A DNA stretch of 48,402 nucleotides from positions 1-48,402 of the forward strand of contig JBOGXF010000133.1 of the NCBI GenBank assembly GCA_050694275.1. Direction: 5' to 3'. The stretch is from JBOGXF01 sp050694275. GTDB taxonomy: Bacteria > Actinomycetota > CADDZG01 > WHSQ01. The notes under the pieces are model-generated. The model had not been told where the DNA came from, made no database searches, and worked only from the letters and a program-made list of their open reading frames with translations. Shown piece after piece: positions 7,641-14,648 of this stretch; positions within the stretch are counted from its first letter, which is position 1, and every line of letters starts with the position of its first letter. The translations under genes were made by a program, and so were the position numbers.

Positions 7641-7793
7641 CCGGCCAGCAAATATCCTCCGAGTTTTGGCGGCGAAAAGACTGCGCCTCGCGGCGTTCTC
7701 AGTCGCGCACGTACCTTCCAGGTACGCACGCTCCCTGCGGCCTTGCGAGGCTTGTTTTTCACTCGCCAAAACCTCGCCAACATTACTGGCCGG
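7641..7793. repeat. 153-bp imperfect palindrome (REP/MITE-like)
   Basis: The whole stretch folds on itself. Outer arms CCGGCCAG (7641-7648) and CTGGCCGG (7786-7793) are perfect, GTTTTGGCG (7663-7671) matches CGCCAAAAC (7764-7772), and further segments pair up to a centre around GTACCTTCCAGGTAC (7711-7725). It begins 4 bases after the acyltransferase stop and ends 14 bases before the small minus-strand gene. It has no coding sense on either strand. It could act as a two-way transcription end or be a dispersed repeat; only a genome comparison can tell. Confidence 0.7.
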
Positions 7794-7807
7794 AGCACTA
7801 GAACGAG

Positions 7808-7903
7808 TCAGAACAGCCGCCAGAGGCGAATGACCGCGATGCTCCCGGCGAGCGCGATCGCGAGGGCGAGAAACATCAGCGCAAGTACCGTGTTCCGTCT
7901 CAC
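7808..7903 (-). CDS. Possible 31-residue membrane peptide
   Basis: The minus strand encodes 31 residues from a GTG at 7903 (MRRNTVLALMFLALAIALAG and on), with two Arg at the start, one 20-residue hydrophobic helix and a basic end (RLWRLF). This is the shape of a single-pass small membrane protein with its N-terminus inside. A G-run precedes the start but is not a proper ribosome-binding site. I do not recognise it, and a chance open frame of this length is possible. It lies downstream of the sulfur genes on the same strand. Confidence 0.4.
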   Translation of the reverse strand: MRRNTVLALMFLALAIALAGSIAVIRLWRLF

Positions 7904-8005
7904 CCCCCGAGGATACGCGCCGCGGTGGGGCCAGCGGGGTACACGGCAGACGATAATTGTGCGCCATGTGCCGCGGAACCCGAGCGTCTAAACGCGCGGC
8001 CTTGA

Positions 8006-8149
8006 TCAGGGGGCGGTTTCTTCTCCCAGGCCGATGAAGCGGAGCTCGAAGCGCCGGTCGCACGACGAGCAATACCAGACGCCGTCGAGTGGTTCGATGC
8101 TCTGCTCGGCGCAGTACGGGCAGTAGAACGGCACCGCCCGCATACTCAT
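8006..8149 (-). CDS. Small zinc-ribbon protein of the sulfite reductase cluster
   Basis: A 47-residue protein with two CxxC pairs (FYCPYC and WYCSSC) that together form a zinc-ribbon, then a short ELRFIGL tail. A very similar small protein is encoded between or beside sulfite reductase and APS/PAPS reductase genes in Streptomyces and other actinobacteria, where it is often misnamed insertion element protein. Its ATG overlaps the cysH stop (ATGA), so it is cotranscribed. Its function is unknown; a role in metal or sulfur handling for the reductases is inference. There is no sign of a transposase here. Confidence 0.75.
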   Translation of the reverse strand: MSMRAVPFYCPYCAEQSIEPLDGVWYCSSCDRRFELRFIGLGEETAP

Positions 8150-8904
8150 TGCTCGGCCTCGGTCTCGCGCGGGCCGTCATCCTTGCCGAACGAGTGGATG
8201 CCGCACTCCGCCTTGCCGAAGCCGTCCCACCGTCCCGCGCGTTCGTGCTCCTCGGCAGAGACCGGGCGCGTGCACGGCCGGCAACCGATCGACGTGAATC
8301 CCTGCTCGAGCAGGGGGTGAGTGGGGATGCCACGCTCTTTGATGTATGCGTCTACTTGCGCTCGATTCCAGTGCGCAAGGGGGTGGATCTTTAAGACCTC
8401 GTTGCCCGACGGCAGCATCTGCGCCTCGACGACCGGGGTCTCGGCGCGCAGCGGCGACTGGTCCCGCCGGAGACCGGAGATCCACCCGTCGTATTCCTCG
8501 AGCGCGTCCTGAAGAGGCTTGACCTTGTTGATATAGCAGCAACGGTCCGGCGCCCGCCGGTACAGGTGCGGGCCGTGGATCTCGGTCTGGGCCTCGACCG
8601 AGCCGTGCTCGCCGCGCAACACCACCAGCTCGAGGCTCCACGACTCGACAACCTGGTCCCTGAACGCGAGCGTCTCGGGAAAGTGGAAGCCGGTGTCGAG
8701 GAACAGGACCGGGATGTCGGGCTTGATGTCGCGCAGCATGTCCAGGAGCACGAGCCCCGACGACTGAAACGAAGTCGCGATCGCAAGCCGGTCGATCGCG
8801 CTCGTCGTCCATAGGAGGATGTCGCGCGGCTCAGCGTGGTCGAGATCGGAGTAGTGAGCCTCGGGCGACGCGAAGCGCGGGGCACCGACGAGATCGGCGG
8901 TCAC
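8146..8904 (-). CDS. cysH: Assimilatory adenylylsulfate (APS) reductase
   Basis: A 252-residue reductase that turns APS (or PAPS) into sulfite with electrons from thioredoxin. It has the nucleotide-binding region (TSFQSSGLVLLDML, 44-57; LDTGFHFPET, 69-78), the catalytic ECGIH motif (Cys234) near the C-terminus, and the paired cysteines C122-C123 and C208/C211 that bind a [4Fe-4S] cluster. The cluster marks it as the APS-using bacterial type and not the cluster-free PAPS reductase of enterobacteria. The GTG start overlaps the sulfite reductase stop (GTGA), and the zinc-ribbon gene overlaps its own stop, so the three form one operon for sulfate assimilation. Confidence 0.93.
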   Translation of the reverse strand: MTADLVGAPRFASPEAHYSDLDHAEPRDILLWTTSAIDRLAIATSFQSSGLVLLDMLRDIKPDIPVLFLDTGFHFPETLAFRDQVVESWSLELVVLRGEHGSVEAQTEIHGPHLYRRAPDRCCYINKVKPLQDALEEYDGWISGLRRDQSPLRAETPVVEAQMLPSGNEVLKIHPLAHWNRAQVDAYIKERGIPTHPLLEQGFTSIGCRPCTRPVSAEEHERAGRWDGFGKAECGIHSFGKDDGPRETEAEQ

Positions 8905-10640
8905 GACGCTCTCGGCTCCGCGATCGCAGCCGGCGCGGGGGGGAGCCCGGCGAAGGCGGGTTTTGCCGCGAAGGTCTTCAGATCACCCTCCGACAGCCGG
9001 TTGACGAACGCGGCGAAGCTCTCGCCGTCGCTGCGCTGCCCCCGGTAGCGGCGGATGAGCGTCTCGACGTAGGGGCCCACCTCCGACGCGAGGACCTTGA
9101 CGCCCTTGACCTTTCGTCCGAACGTGTAGTCGCGGCCGAGATGCCCGCCGAGGTGCACGAGGAAGGCCTCGACCTTGCGGCGCTCCTCGACCTGATTCCC
9201 GTCATTGTCGGGTACGTAGATCTTCTCGGTGACGAGGCACCCCATGAGGCCGATATCGGCGGTCTGATAGCGAGCGCAGGAGTTCGGGCAACCGTTCACG
9301 TTGATGCGCACGTCGTCATCGTAGCCGGGGAGCTTCTTCTCGAGGTAGCGATACAGCTCGGCCGCCCGGCCTTTGGTCTCGACGATCGCGAGTTTGCAGA
9401 ACTCGATGCCGGTGCACGCCATGGTGCCGCGCCGCCAGTTGCTCGAGCGCACCGGCAAGTCGATTGCGTCGAGCTCCTCGGCGAGCGAGTCAATGGATGT
9501 CTCGGGAATATCGAGGATCACCATCTTCTGTTGGGTAGTTGCGCGAACGCGACCTTGGCCGAAGCGGCGTGCGAGACGTGCCACGGCGCGCAATTGATGA
9601 CCGTGTATGCGTCCCGCCTTGGGAGCGAAGCCGAGGTAGTAGGTGCCATCCTTCTGCGGCCAGATGCCGGTGTGCTCGCGATGGGCGATGACGGATGCTT
9701 GTGGTTGAGCGAGATCCGGTAGCGCGAAACCGATCTGGTCCTCGAGCACCGCGCGGAACTTCTCCGGCCCCCAGTCCCTCAGCAGGAACTTGAGCCGCGC
9801 CTTGTTGCGCGCTCGCCTGTATCCCCACTCTCGGAAGACAGTGGTGATGCCGACCACGACGGGAACGACGTGCTCCGGCGCGACGAATGCACCGAGCCGA
9901 TGAGCAAACATCGGGTTGGTCGACAGCCCACCCCCGACCCAGAGGTCGAAGCCGCGCGTCCCGGTCGGCCCGACCGCGCCGACGAGGCCGATGTCGTTGG
10001 TCTCGTGCTGAGCGCACTGGTGGGCGCAACCGGATATCGAAATCTTGTACTTGCGAGGCAGGTTCGAGAACTCTGGGGTACCGACGAGCTTGGCGTTGGC
10101 GTCGTGCAGCACCAGCGACGCGTCGACGATCTCGGACGCGTCGACTCCCGCCAGCGGGCACCCGAGGATGTTCCGTGGGGTGTCCCCGCATGCTTCGGTC
10201 GTCGAGAGCCCGACGGCCTCGAGCTCGGCCCAGATCGCGGGCACATCCTCGATCCGGATCCAGTGAAGCTGGATGTTCTGGCGATCGGTGACGTCCGCGA
10301 CGTCCCGCCCGTATCGCTCCGAGATGCGTCCGATCACGTCGGTCTGCTCGGCGGTGAGCGCGCCGCCGGGGATGCGGATACGCATCATGAAGTACCCGTC
10401 GGTTTCGGGGCGCTGGGTGTAGATGCCGTACCAGCGGAAGCGTCCCCGCAGGTCGGACGGCCAGATCGAGGCGAAGCCCTTCTTCGAGTAGACGTCCTCG
10501 ATGCGCCGCCGCACGTTGAGGCCGTCGTCCTCCCGCTTGAAGGTCTCGGCCGGGTTGAGCGGCTCTCGGTAGCCGAGGGCCCACTGGCCCTCGCTCTGGC
10601 CGCGCGCCCCGCCCGAGGCGCATCCGCAGGTGTCACACAT
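8901..10640 (-). CDS. sir: Ferredoxin-dependent sulfite reductase (siroheme/4Fe-4S)
   Basis: A 579-residue siroheme protein that reduces sulfite to sulfide by six electrons. It shows the duplicated ferrite-reductase half domains (TQRPETDGYFMMRIRIPGG early; GTYYLGFAPKAGRIHG in the second half) and the C-x5-C plus C-x3-C cluster ligands (ACTGIEFC near residue 408; NGCPNSC near 450). The sequence is closest in memory to the NirA/SirA sulfite reductase of mycobacteria; a nitrite reductase is less likely because it heads an operon with APS reductase. I chose ATG 10640, preceded by GGGAG at 7 bases; a TTG at 10679 is less convincing. The N-terminus carries a CDTCGCASGG segment. Siroheme would come from the cobA-hemD product encoded nearby. 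Confidence 0.9.
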   Translation of the reverse strand: MCDTCGCASGGARGQSEGQWALGYREPLNPAETFKREDDGLNVRRRIEDVYSKKGFASIWPSDLRGRFRWYGIYTQRPETDGYFMMRIRIPGGALTAEQTDVIGRISERYGRDVADVTDRQNIQLHWIRIEDVPAIWAELEAVGLSTTEACGDTPRNILGCPLAGVDASEIVDASLVLHDANAKLVGTPEFSNLPRKYKISISGCAHQCAQHETNDIGLVGAVGPTGTRGFDLWVGGGLSTNPMFAHRLGAFVAPEHVVPVVVGITTVFREWGYRRARNKARLKFLLRDWGPEKFRAVLEDQIGFALPDLAQPQASVIAHREHTGIWPQKDGTYYLGFAPKAGRIHGHQLRAVARLARRFGQGRVRATTQQKMVILDIPETSIDSLAEELDAIDLPVRSSNWRRGTMACTGIEFCKLAIVETKGRAAELYRYLEKKLPGYDDDVRINVNGCPNSCARYQTADIGLMGCLVTEKIYVPDNDGNQVEERRKVEAFLVHLGGHLGRDYTFGRKVKGVKVLASEVGPYVETLIRRYRGQRSDGESFAAFVNRLSEGDLKTFAAKPAFAGLPPAPAAIAEPRAS

Positions 10641-10681
10641 GGCACCGCTCCCGTGATTGCCGCAACTAGCTGAAGGCAAGC

Positions 10682-10710
10682 TTTCTACCGTGGGAACAGT
10701 GTAATGTCAA
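10682..10710 (-). promoter_or_regulatory. Promoter of the sulfate-assimilation operon
   Basis: On the minus strand TTGACA (10710-10705) and TAGAAA (10687-10682) are separated by exactly 17 bases and lie about 40 bases before the sulfite reductase ATG. This is the best -35/-10 pair seen in the window. Confidence 0.65.
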
Positions 10711-10717
10711 TTTGCGC

Positions 10718-10764
10718 CTCTGCGCAACATAGGCGCCGGGCCGCGGCACCTCGGTTGCGCAGAG
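10718..10764. promoter_or_regulatory. 11-bp inverted repeat directly upstream of the sulfur promoter
   Basis: CTCTGCGCAAC (10718-10728) and GTTGCGCAGAG (10754-10764) are perfect inverted arms with a GC-rich 25-base interior. The repeat ends 8 bases before the -35 of the sulfite reductase promoter and lies between it and the response regulator stop at 10803. No T-run follows on either side, so a regulator-binding site is as likely as a terminator. Confidence 0.5.
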
Positions 10765-10802
10765 GGACGATTCGGCCGGTTTCGGGGGGCCGGGCGGCCT
10801 CG

Positions 10803-11180
10803 TTAGGAGGAGAAGTCTCGCACCAGCTCGGTGATGTGCCGTTCGAGCTGGCTGAGTCCTTCGACCTTGCCGATGCACAGGGCGATGCCGGCGTCCTTGG
10901 CCTGCTGTTCGAGCCGGGCATCGAGATAGGCGGTGTAGAGAATGATCGCCTGAGACGGGCGGTGGTCGCGGATCTCCTTGGCCGCGGTGAGACCGTCCAT
11001 ACCCGGCATCTTGTAGTCCATCACGACGACATCGGGCATGACCTTGGGGGTGATGTCGATCGCCTCGGGCCCGGAGGCCGCCTGCCCCGCGACCTCGAAC
11101 CCGTCGAGCTCGAGCATGTCCACCAGCATGCTCCTCACGTGGTCGGTGTCGTCGACCACCAGGACCTTGGTCTTGCTCAT
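10803..11180 (-). CDS. Stand-alone response regulator receiver (CheY-like)
   Basis: A 125-residue receiver domain with no output domain. The acidic pair D10/D11, the phosphorylation site D55 (VVVMDYKMPGMDG), T83 and K105 are all in place, so it should accept a phosphoryl group from a histidine kinase, which is not encoded in this window. Its ATG overlaps the stop of the TIM-barrel gene (ATGA), so it is translated after it. Without an output domain it must act through protein contacts. The pairing with a sugar isomerase-like protein is unexplained. Confidence 0.88.
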   Translation of the reverse strand: MSKTKVLVVDDTDHVRSMLVDMLELDGFEVAGQAASGPEAIDITPKVMPDVVVMDYKMPGMDGLTAAKEIRDHRPSQAIILYTAYLDARLEQQAKDAGIALCIGKVEGLSQLERHITELVRDFSS

Positions 11181-12028
11181 CCCCGGGCCTCCCTCGGCAG
11201 ACCCTTCTGCACGCGGCCGTCCTTGGACAACCGGTCCTCGACGTAAACGCGGTTGCGGCGCAGCATGCTCACCAGCGCCTCGGGGCGCTCGATGTACTTC
11301 CGAACCGACAGCTCGAGCGAGACGTCACCCGCGTACCCCTGTCTCCTGAGCTCCGACAAAAACCGGTCTACCGGAAGTATCCCTTGCTCCAGCTCTAAGT
11401 GCCCATCTCGCCCGTCTCCGGCGTTGTCGGAGAGGTGGACGTGGACGAGCTTTGGCATCAGCATCTTGAGGGCACCGAGGATGTCTTCCCGGCACAGGGC
11501 GAGATGGCTCGTGTCGAGAACGACGTGAGGGGCTCCGGCGAGGAGCTCGTCGGGACGTAGCCACCGGTACATGCGCAGCCTCCGCCCCGCGGTCCATTTC
11601 GGATACATCGTCTCGACCGCGACGGTTACTCCGTGCTCGGCCGAGTACTCGGCGCTCTCGTATTTGATCCACCTGGCGAACTCGCGCTCCCAAAGATAGG
11701 GGGGATGGACCACGTAGGTCGAGGCCCCGAGAGCCCGACACAGTTCGACTCCCCGCTTGACCTTGTCCATCGAGTTGATGCCCCACACCGTCTTGGAGAT
11801 CACGAGGAAGGGTCCGTGGACCGACCCGATGCGCAGACCGCGCTCGGACGCGAGTCGCAGGGGCAGGTCCGGCTCCTGGGTGGAGGGATCGCGCGTGACC
11901 ATCAACTCCATCGACTCGAAACCGGCTTCGGCGAGGCAGTCCATGGCGTGCTCGAGCTCGAACGCCCAGAAGGGTCCGGTGGAGCACTGGATGACGTGCG
12001 GCCTGTCCTTCGAAGGCGTGGGATCCAT
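11177..12028 (-). CDS. Xylose isomerase-like TIM-barrel protein
   Basis: A 283-residue protein of the AP endonuclease 2 / sugar phosphate isomerase-epimerase superfamily. Typical barrel landmarks are GLRIGSVHGPF, TYVVHPPY, VTVAVETMYPKW, HVVLDTSHLAL and LVHVHLSDNAGDGRDGH, which supply the His, Glu and Asp ligands of the divalent metal site; the barrel ends with VSLELSVRKY. The family covers isomerases, epimerases and endonuclease IV, and the substrate cannot be read from sequence. I kept the ATG at 12028, although no ribosome-binding site is visible before it. The response regulator gene overlaps its stop by 4 bases. Confidence 0.8.
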   Translation of the reverse strand: MDPTPSKDRPHVIQCSTGPFWAFELEHAMDCLAEAGFESMELMVTRDPSTQEPDLPLRLASERGLRIGSVHGPFLVISKTVWGINSMDKVKRGVELCRALGASTYVVHPPYLWEREFARWIKYESAEYSAEHGVTVAVETMYPKWTAGRRLRMYRWLRPDELLAGAPHVVLDTSHLALCREDILGALKMLMPKLVHVHLSDNAGDGRDGHLELEQGILPVDRFLSELRRQGYAGDVSLELSVRKYIERPEALVSMLRRNRVYVEDRLSKDGRVQKGLPREARG

Positions 12029-12053
12029 GGGGGAGTAATGGTCGCACGCGGAT

Positions 12054-12079
12054 GCGCCTCCGGGATAACCCGGAGGCGC
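12054..12079. terminator. Perfect 11-bp hairpin with ATAA loop
   Basis: GCGCCTCCGGG (12054-12064) and CCCGGAGGCGC (12069-12079) pair perfectly around a 4-base loop, a very stable hairpin. It lies 26 bases upstream of the TIM-barrel start and far from the acyl-CoA ligase, and lacks a T-run on both sides. It may end a transcript or sit in the TIM-barrel leader. Apart from a short GTGTC/GACAC repeat (near 12206-12222), I see nothing definite in the rest of 12080-12260. Confidence 0.4.
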
Positions 12080-12263
12080 CGCGGAGCCATTAGAGGCGGG
12101 CCGGCTTGGGGCGGGCTGGGAGGCTCGTCTGCGCGACCCCGGCGACGGGGCGGCGCGGTTTTCGTCCCATCCTCTGCCAACTCCACCTCTTGCTTCGGCG
12201 CGGACGGGTGTCCCCTTGAGACACGAAAACCCAGGATCTGGAACGGAATCGGGCGCGACTAGC

Positions 12264-12288
12264 TAACATCTGCTTGCAATAGTTTGCA
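12264..12288 (+). promoter_or_regulatory. Possible promoter and operator of the acyl-CoA ligase gene
   Basis: A TAACAT hexamer (12264-12269) is followed by the inverted repeat TGCAA-TAGT-TTGCA (12275-12288), which would overlap the transcription start. Such a layout suits repression by a TetR-type regulator, as is common for fatty acid genes. An alternative TAAGAA hexamer at 12306-12311 would give a leaderless mRNA. Confidence 0.3.
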
Positions 12289-12318
12289 GAACGGGGGGCG
12301 TCGGGTAAGAATGCGAGC

Positions 12319-13812
12319 ATGAATCTCTCCCTGCTCCTGCGCGCCGCGAGCCGGGAGCACCGGGATCGCCCGGCGCTGGACTTCGGGGCGGAGTCGGTCC
12401 AGGGATCGGTCACCTACGGCGAGATGGATGCGGAGGCGGACCGCGTCGCGGCCGGGTTGCGAGCGCTCGGGGTCGCCCACGGGGATCGGGTCGCGATCGC
12501 GATGGGAAACATCCCGCACTTCTGCTACGCGTACTTCGGCATCCTCAGGGCCGGCGGGATCGCGGTTCCGCTCAATCCCACACTCACCGCGCGCGAGCTG
12601 GGGCGCATCCTCTCCGACTCCGGCGCGCGCGTCGTTCTCACCGCGCCTCCGGCTGAAGAGGCCGTAGCGGATGTTGCTTCCGGTGTGTCCACAGTCGACC
12701 GGGTCGTCAGCGTCTCCGAGTGGGAGTCGGCGCTCGACGGCAAGGACCACGCGGACGAGGAGACCTCCGCCGATGATGTCGCCGTCCTCGCCTACACCTC
12801 GGGAACGACGGGCGAGCCAAAGGGGGCGATGCTCACCCACGGCAACCTTGTGGCCAACCTCGATCAACAGATGGCGATTCCGGAGGCGCACGTCACGCGC
12901 GATGACGTGCTTTACCTCTCGCTTCCTCTCTTTCACATCTATGGATTGAACGTGACGCTGGGTTTGATGGTGATGAACGCGGCACGCGGTCTGCTCATCG
13001 AACGCTTCGAGCCGGTGCGGGCGCTGAGGTTGATCGAGGAGCGCGGGGTCACCGTGGTGTTCGGCGCGCCCCCGATGTACGTGGCGTGGGTGGGTACTCC
13101 CGGCGCCGACCAGTACGACCTCTCGAAGGTGCGGCTGGCGGTCTCCGGCGCGGCGCCTTTGGCCATCGAAGTGCTCGAGGACTTCAACAACCTCTTCGGC
13201 ATCGACATCTACGAGGGGTACGGCCTCACCGAGACGGCGCCGACCCTGACGTCCAACCGGATGGCCGGCGAGCCTCGCGCCGGATCGGTCGGCACTCCGC
13301 TCGCGCAAGTGGAGCTACGGCTCGTGGACGACGCCGGCAAGGACGTCGAGCTCGGTGATCCCGGCGAGATCGTCGTTCGGGGACCCAACGTCTTCAAGGG
13401 CTACTGGGGGCGGGACGAGCTCACCCGAGAGGCGTTCCTTGCGGACGGGTGGTTTCGGACGGGCGACATCGCGGTGCAGGACGAAGAGGGCTACATCTAC
13501 CTTGTCGACCGCAAACGCGACCTGATCATCGTGTCCGGCTTCAACGTCTTCCCGTCCGAGGTCGAAGAGGCGCTGCTCGAGCACCCCGCGGTCGAGCAAG
13601 CGGCCGTCATCGGGGCACCTCACCCGCACACGGGGGAAGCGGTCAGGGCATACGCCGTCGTCGCAGAAGGACGCCGGGTCGGCGAAGAGGAGTTGATCGA
13701 GCACGTGCGCGCGCGACTCGCGCGGTTCAAGTGTCCCGAATCGATCGAGCTGGTCGACGAGCTGCCCACGTTGCTCACCGGGAAGGTCCTGCGGCGCGAG
13801 CTCCGCACCTGA
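12319..13812 (+). CDS. Acyl-CoA synthetase / AMP-dependent ligase
   Basis: A 497-residue ANL-superfamily enzyme that activates a carboxylic acid as acyl-AMP and transfers it to CoA. The ATP-binding loop YTSGTTGEPKG (159-169), the YEGYGLTETAP motif, DGWFRTGD, and the C-terminal catalytic lysine (TGKVLRR, Lys489) are all intact. The length and the sequence around FNVFPSEVEE fit long- or medium-chain fatty acid CoA ligases, but aromatic or other acids are possible. Its 3' end overlaps the convergent Crp-type gene by 38 bases. It has no evident operon partner; the neighbours on both sides are on the other strand. Confidence 0.88.
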   Translation: MNLSLLLRAASREHRDRPALDFGAESVQGSVTYGEMDAEADRVAAGLRALGVAHGDRVAIAMGNIPHFCYAYFGILRAGGIAVPLNPTLTARELGRILSDSGARVVLTAPPAEEAVADVASGVSTVDRVVSVSEWESALDGKDHADEETSADDVAVLAYTSGTTGEPKGAMLTHGNLVANLDQQMAIPEAHVTRDDVLYLSLPLFHIYGLNVTLGLMVMNAARGLLIERFEPVRALRLIEERGVTVVFGAPPMYVAWVGTPGADQYDLSKVRLAVSGAAPLAIEVLEDFNNLFGIDIYEGYGLTETAPTLTSNRMAGEPRAGSVGTPLAQVELRLVDDAGKDVELGDPGEIVVRGPNVFKGYWGRDELTREAFLADGWFRTGDIAVQDEEGYIYLVDRKRDLIIVSGFNVFPSEVEEALLEHPAVEQAAVIGAPHPHTGEAVRAYAVVAEGRRVGEEELIEHVRARLARFKCPESIELVDELPTLLTGKVLRRELRT

Positions 13813-14470
13813 TCCGCTCGAGCGCATCCGGGCGCATGATCCGGAGCCGCCTCGCCCGGTAGTGAAGCACGCCTTCTCGCTGCAGGCGCCGTAACGTCTT
13901 GCACGCTAGCTCCCTGCTCATCCCGGCGAACGCGCCGAGCTCCTTCTGCGGGACGGGGAGATCGAGCTCGAGCGCCCCTGCTTCGACGGTTCCCAGGAGC
14001 TGCGCGAGATGCAAGAGCCGACCGGCTAGGCGCGCCGGCGCAGAGGCGGTACTGCGCTCGTGCATGAGATCGCACATGGCGCGCGTGCGTCCCGCCAAGT
14101 GAGCGGCGAGAGCGAGGCACGCCCGCGGCGAACGCGCGAAGGCATCGAGGAACTGTTCGGCGTCGTAGCTCACGGCCGTCACGCCCGTGGCCGCAATGGC
14201 ATCGACCGGTTGTGGCGCACCCTCGAGCGCGGCGACCTCGCCGAGTAGGCCTCCGCGGGCGGCCAGGTCGATGATCGTCTCGCGGCCCCGCTCGTCGCGG
14301 GCGACGAGCTTCACGACTCCGTACGACACAACATGCACGCGCGCCGGCTCCTCCCCGGCGAGAAAGAGGACGTCTCCTTGGTGGAACCGTCGGATCACCG
14401 AACGCCGGGCGAGCAGGATGCGTTCGGGCAGGGGCAGAAGAACGAGCGGGGAACGGTGGGGAGCAAGCAC
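13775..14470 (-). CDS. Crp/Fnr-family transcriptional regulator
   Basis: A 231-residue regulator with an N-terminal cyclic nucleotide-binding fold (FHQGDVLFLAGEEPARVHVV and on, then GGLLGEVAALEG) and a C-terminal winged helix (KELGAFAGMSRELACKTLRR, about 180-200). The phosphate-binding cassette for cAMP (FGExALL..RSA) is not well kept, and no cysteine cluster for [Fe-S] sensing is seen, so the signal is unknown. I chose GTG 14470 because AAGGAGG ends 5 bases upstream; a longer frame to 14635 would run through hairpins. The upstream 180 bases hold two strong inverted repeats. The gene overlaps the convergent acyl-CoA ligase by 38 bases. Confidence 0.85.
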   Translation of the reverse strand: MLAPHRSPLVLLPLPERILLARRSVIRRFHQGDVLFLAGEEPARVHVVSYGVVKLVARDERGRETIIDLAARGGLLGEVAALEGAPQPVDAIAATGVTAVSYDAEQFLDAFARSPRACLALAAHLAGRTRAMCDLMHERSTASAPARLAGRLLHLAQLLGTVEAGALELDLPVPQKELGAFAGMSRELACKTLRRLQREGVLHYRARRLRIMRPDALERIRCGARAAGPSR

Positions 14471-14517
14471 GCGCACCTCCTTGATCCGACGAACACAAAA
14501 AGTGAGGGCGCAGTAAA

Positions 14518-14540
14518 GGGGTGGGCAGAATGCCCACCCC
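14518..14540. terminator. Perfect 10-bp hairpin upstream of the Crp-type gene
   Basis: GGGGTGGGCA (14518-14527) pairs with TGCCCACCCC (14531-14540) around GAA. Read on the minus strand it is followed by TTTACTG, so it resembles a weak intrinsic terminator or attenuator 48 bases before the Crp-type start. It is the second hairpin after the selenoprotein gene. Confidence 0.5.
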
Positions 14541-14589
14541 TCCTCAAACAACAAGCTAGCGCGCGAGAGCGTGCGTTGTCTAGACCCGA

Positions 14590-14645
14590 TTTCGGCACTT
14601 TGACAACAGCGCGGGGCGGAGCCCCCTCTGGTCAAAGTGTCGAAA
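14590..14645. terminator. Long hairpin after the DsrE-like gene
   Basis: Arms 14590-14604 and 14631-14645 match over 15 bases with a single G-T wobble, and the interior holds a second stem (GGGGC 14613-14617, GCCCC 14621-14625). It starts 4 bases after the TAG of the DsrE-like gene and probably ends that transcript. The position supports TAG at 14649, and not the TGA at 14772, as the true end of the gene. Confidence 0.6.
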
Positions 14646-14648
14646 GGG

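Noticed and set aside
8006..8149. Insertion-element protein
   Set aside because: The small zinc-ribbon protein carries this name in some databases, but no transposase motif or inverted repeats are present and it is coupled to cysH.
10641..10802. SAM or other riboswitch before the sulfite reductase gene
   Set aside because: The leader from the promoter to the ATG is only about 35 bases, and the inverted repeat lies upstream of the promoter, so a riboswitch does not fit.
12080..12318. RNA gene in the gap before the acyl-CoA ligase
   Set aside because: I checked for a cloverleaf and for known RNA motifs and saw only short inverted repeats; no tRNA or rRNA gene was found anywhere in the window.
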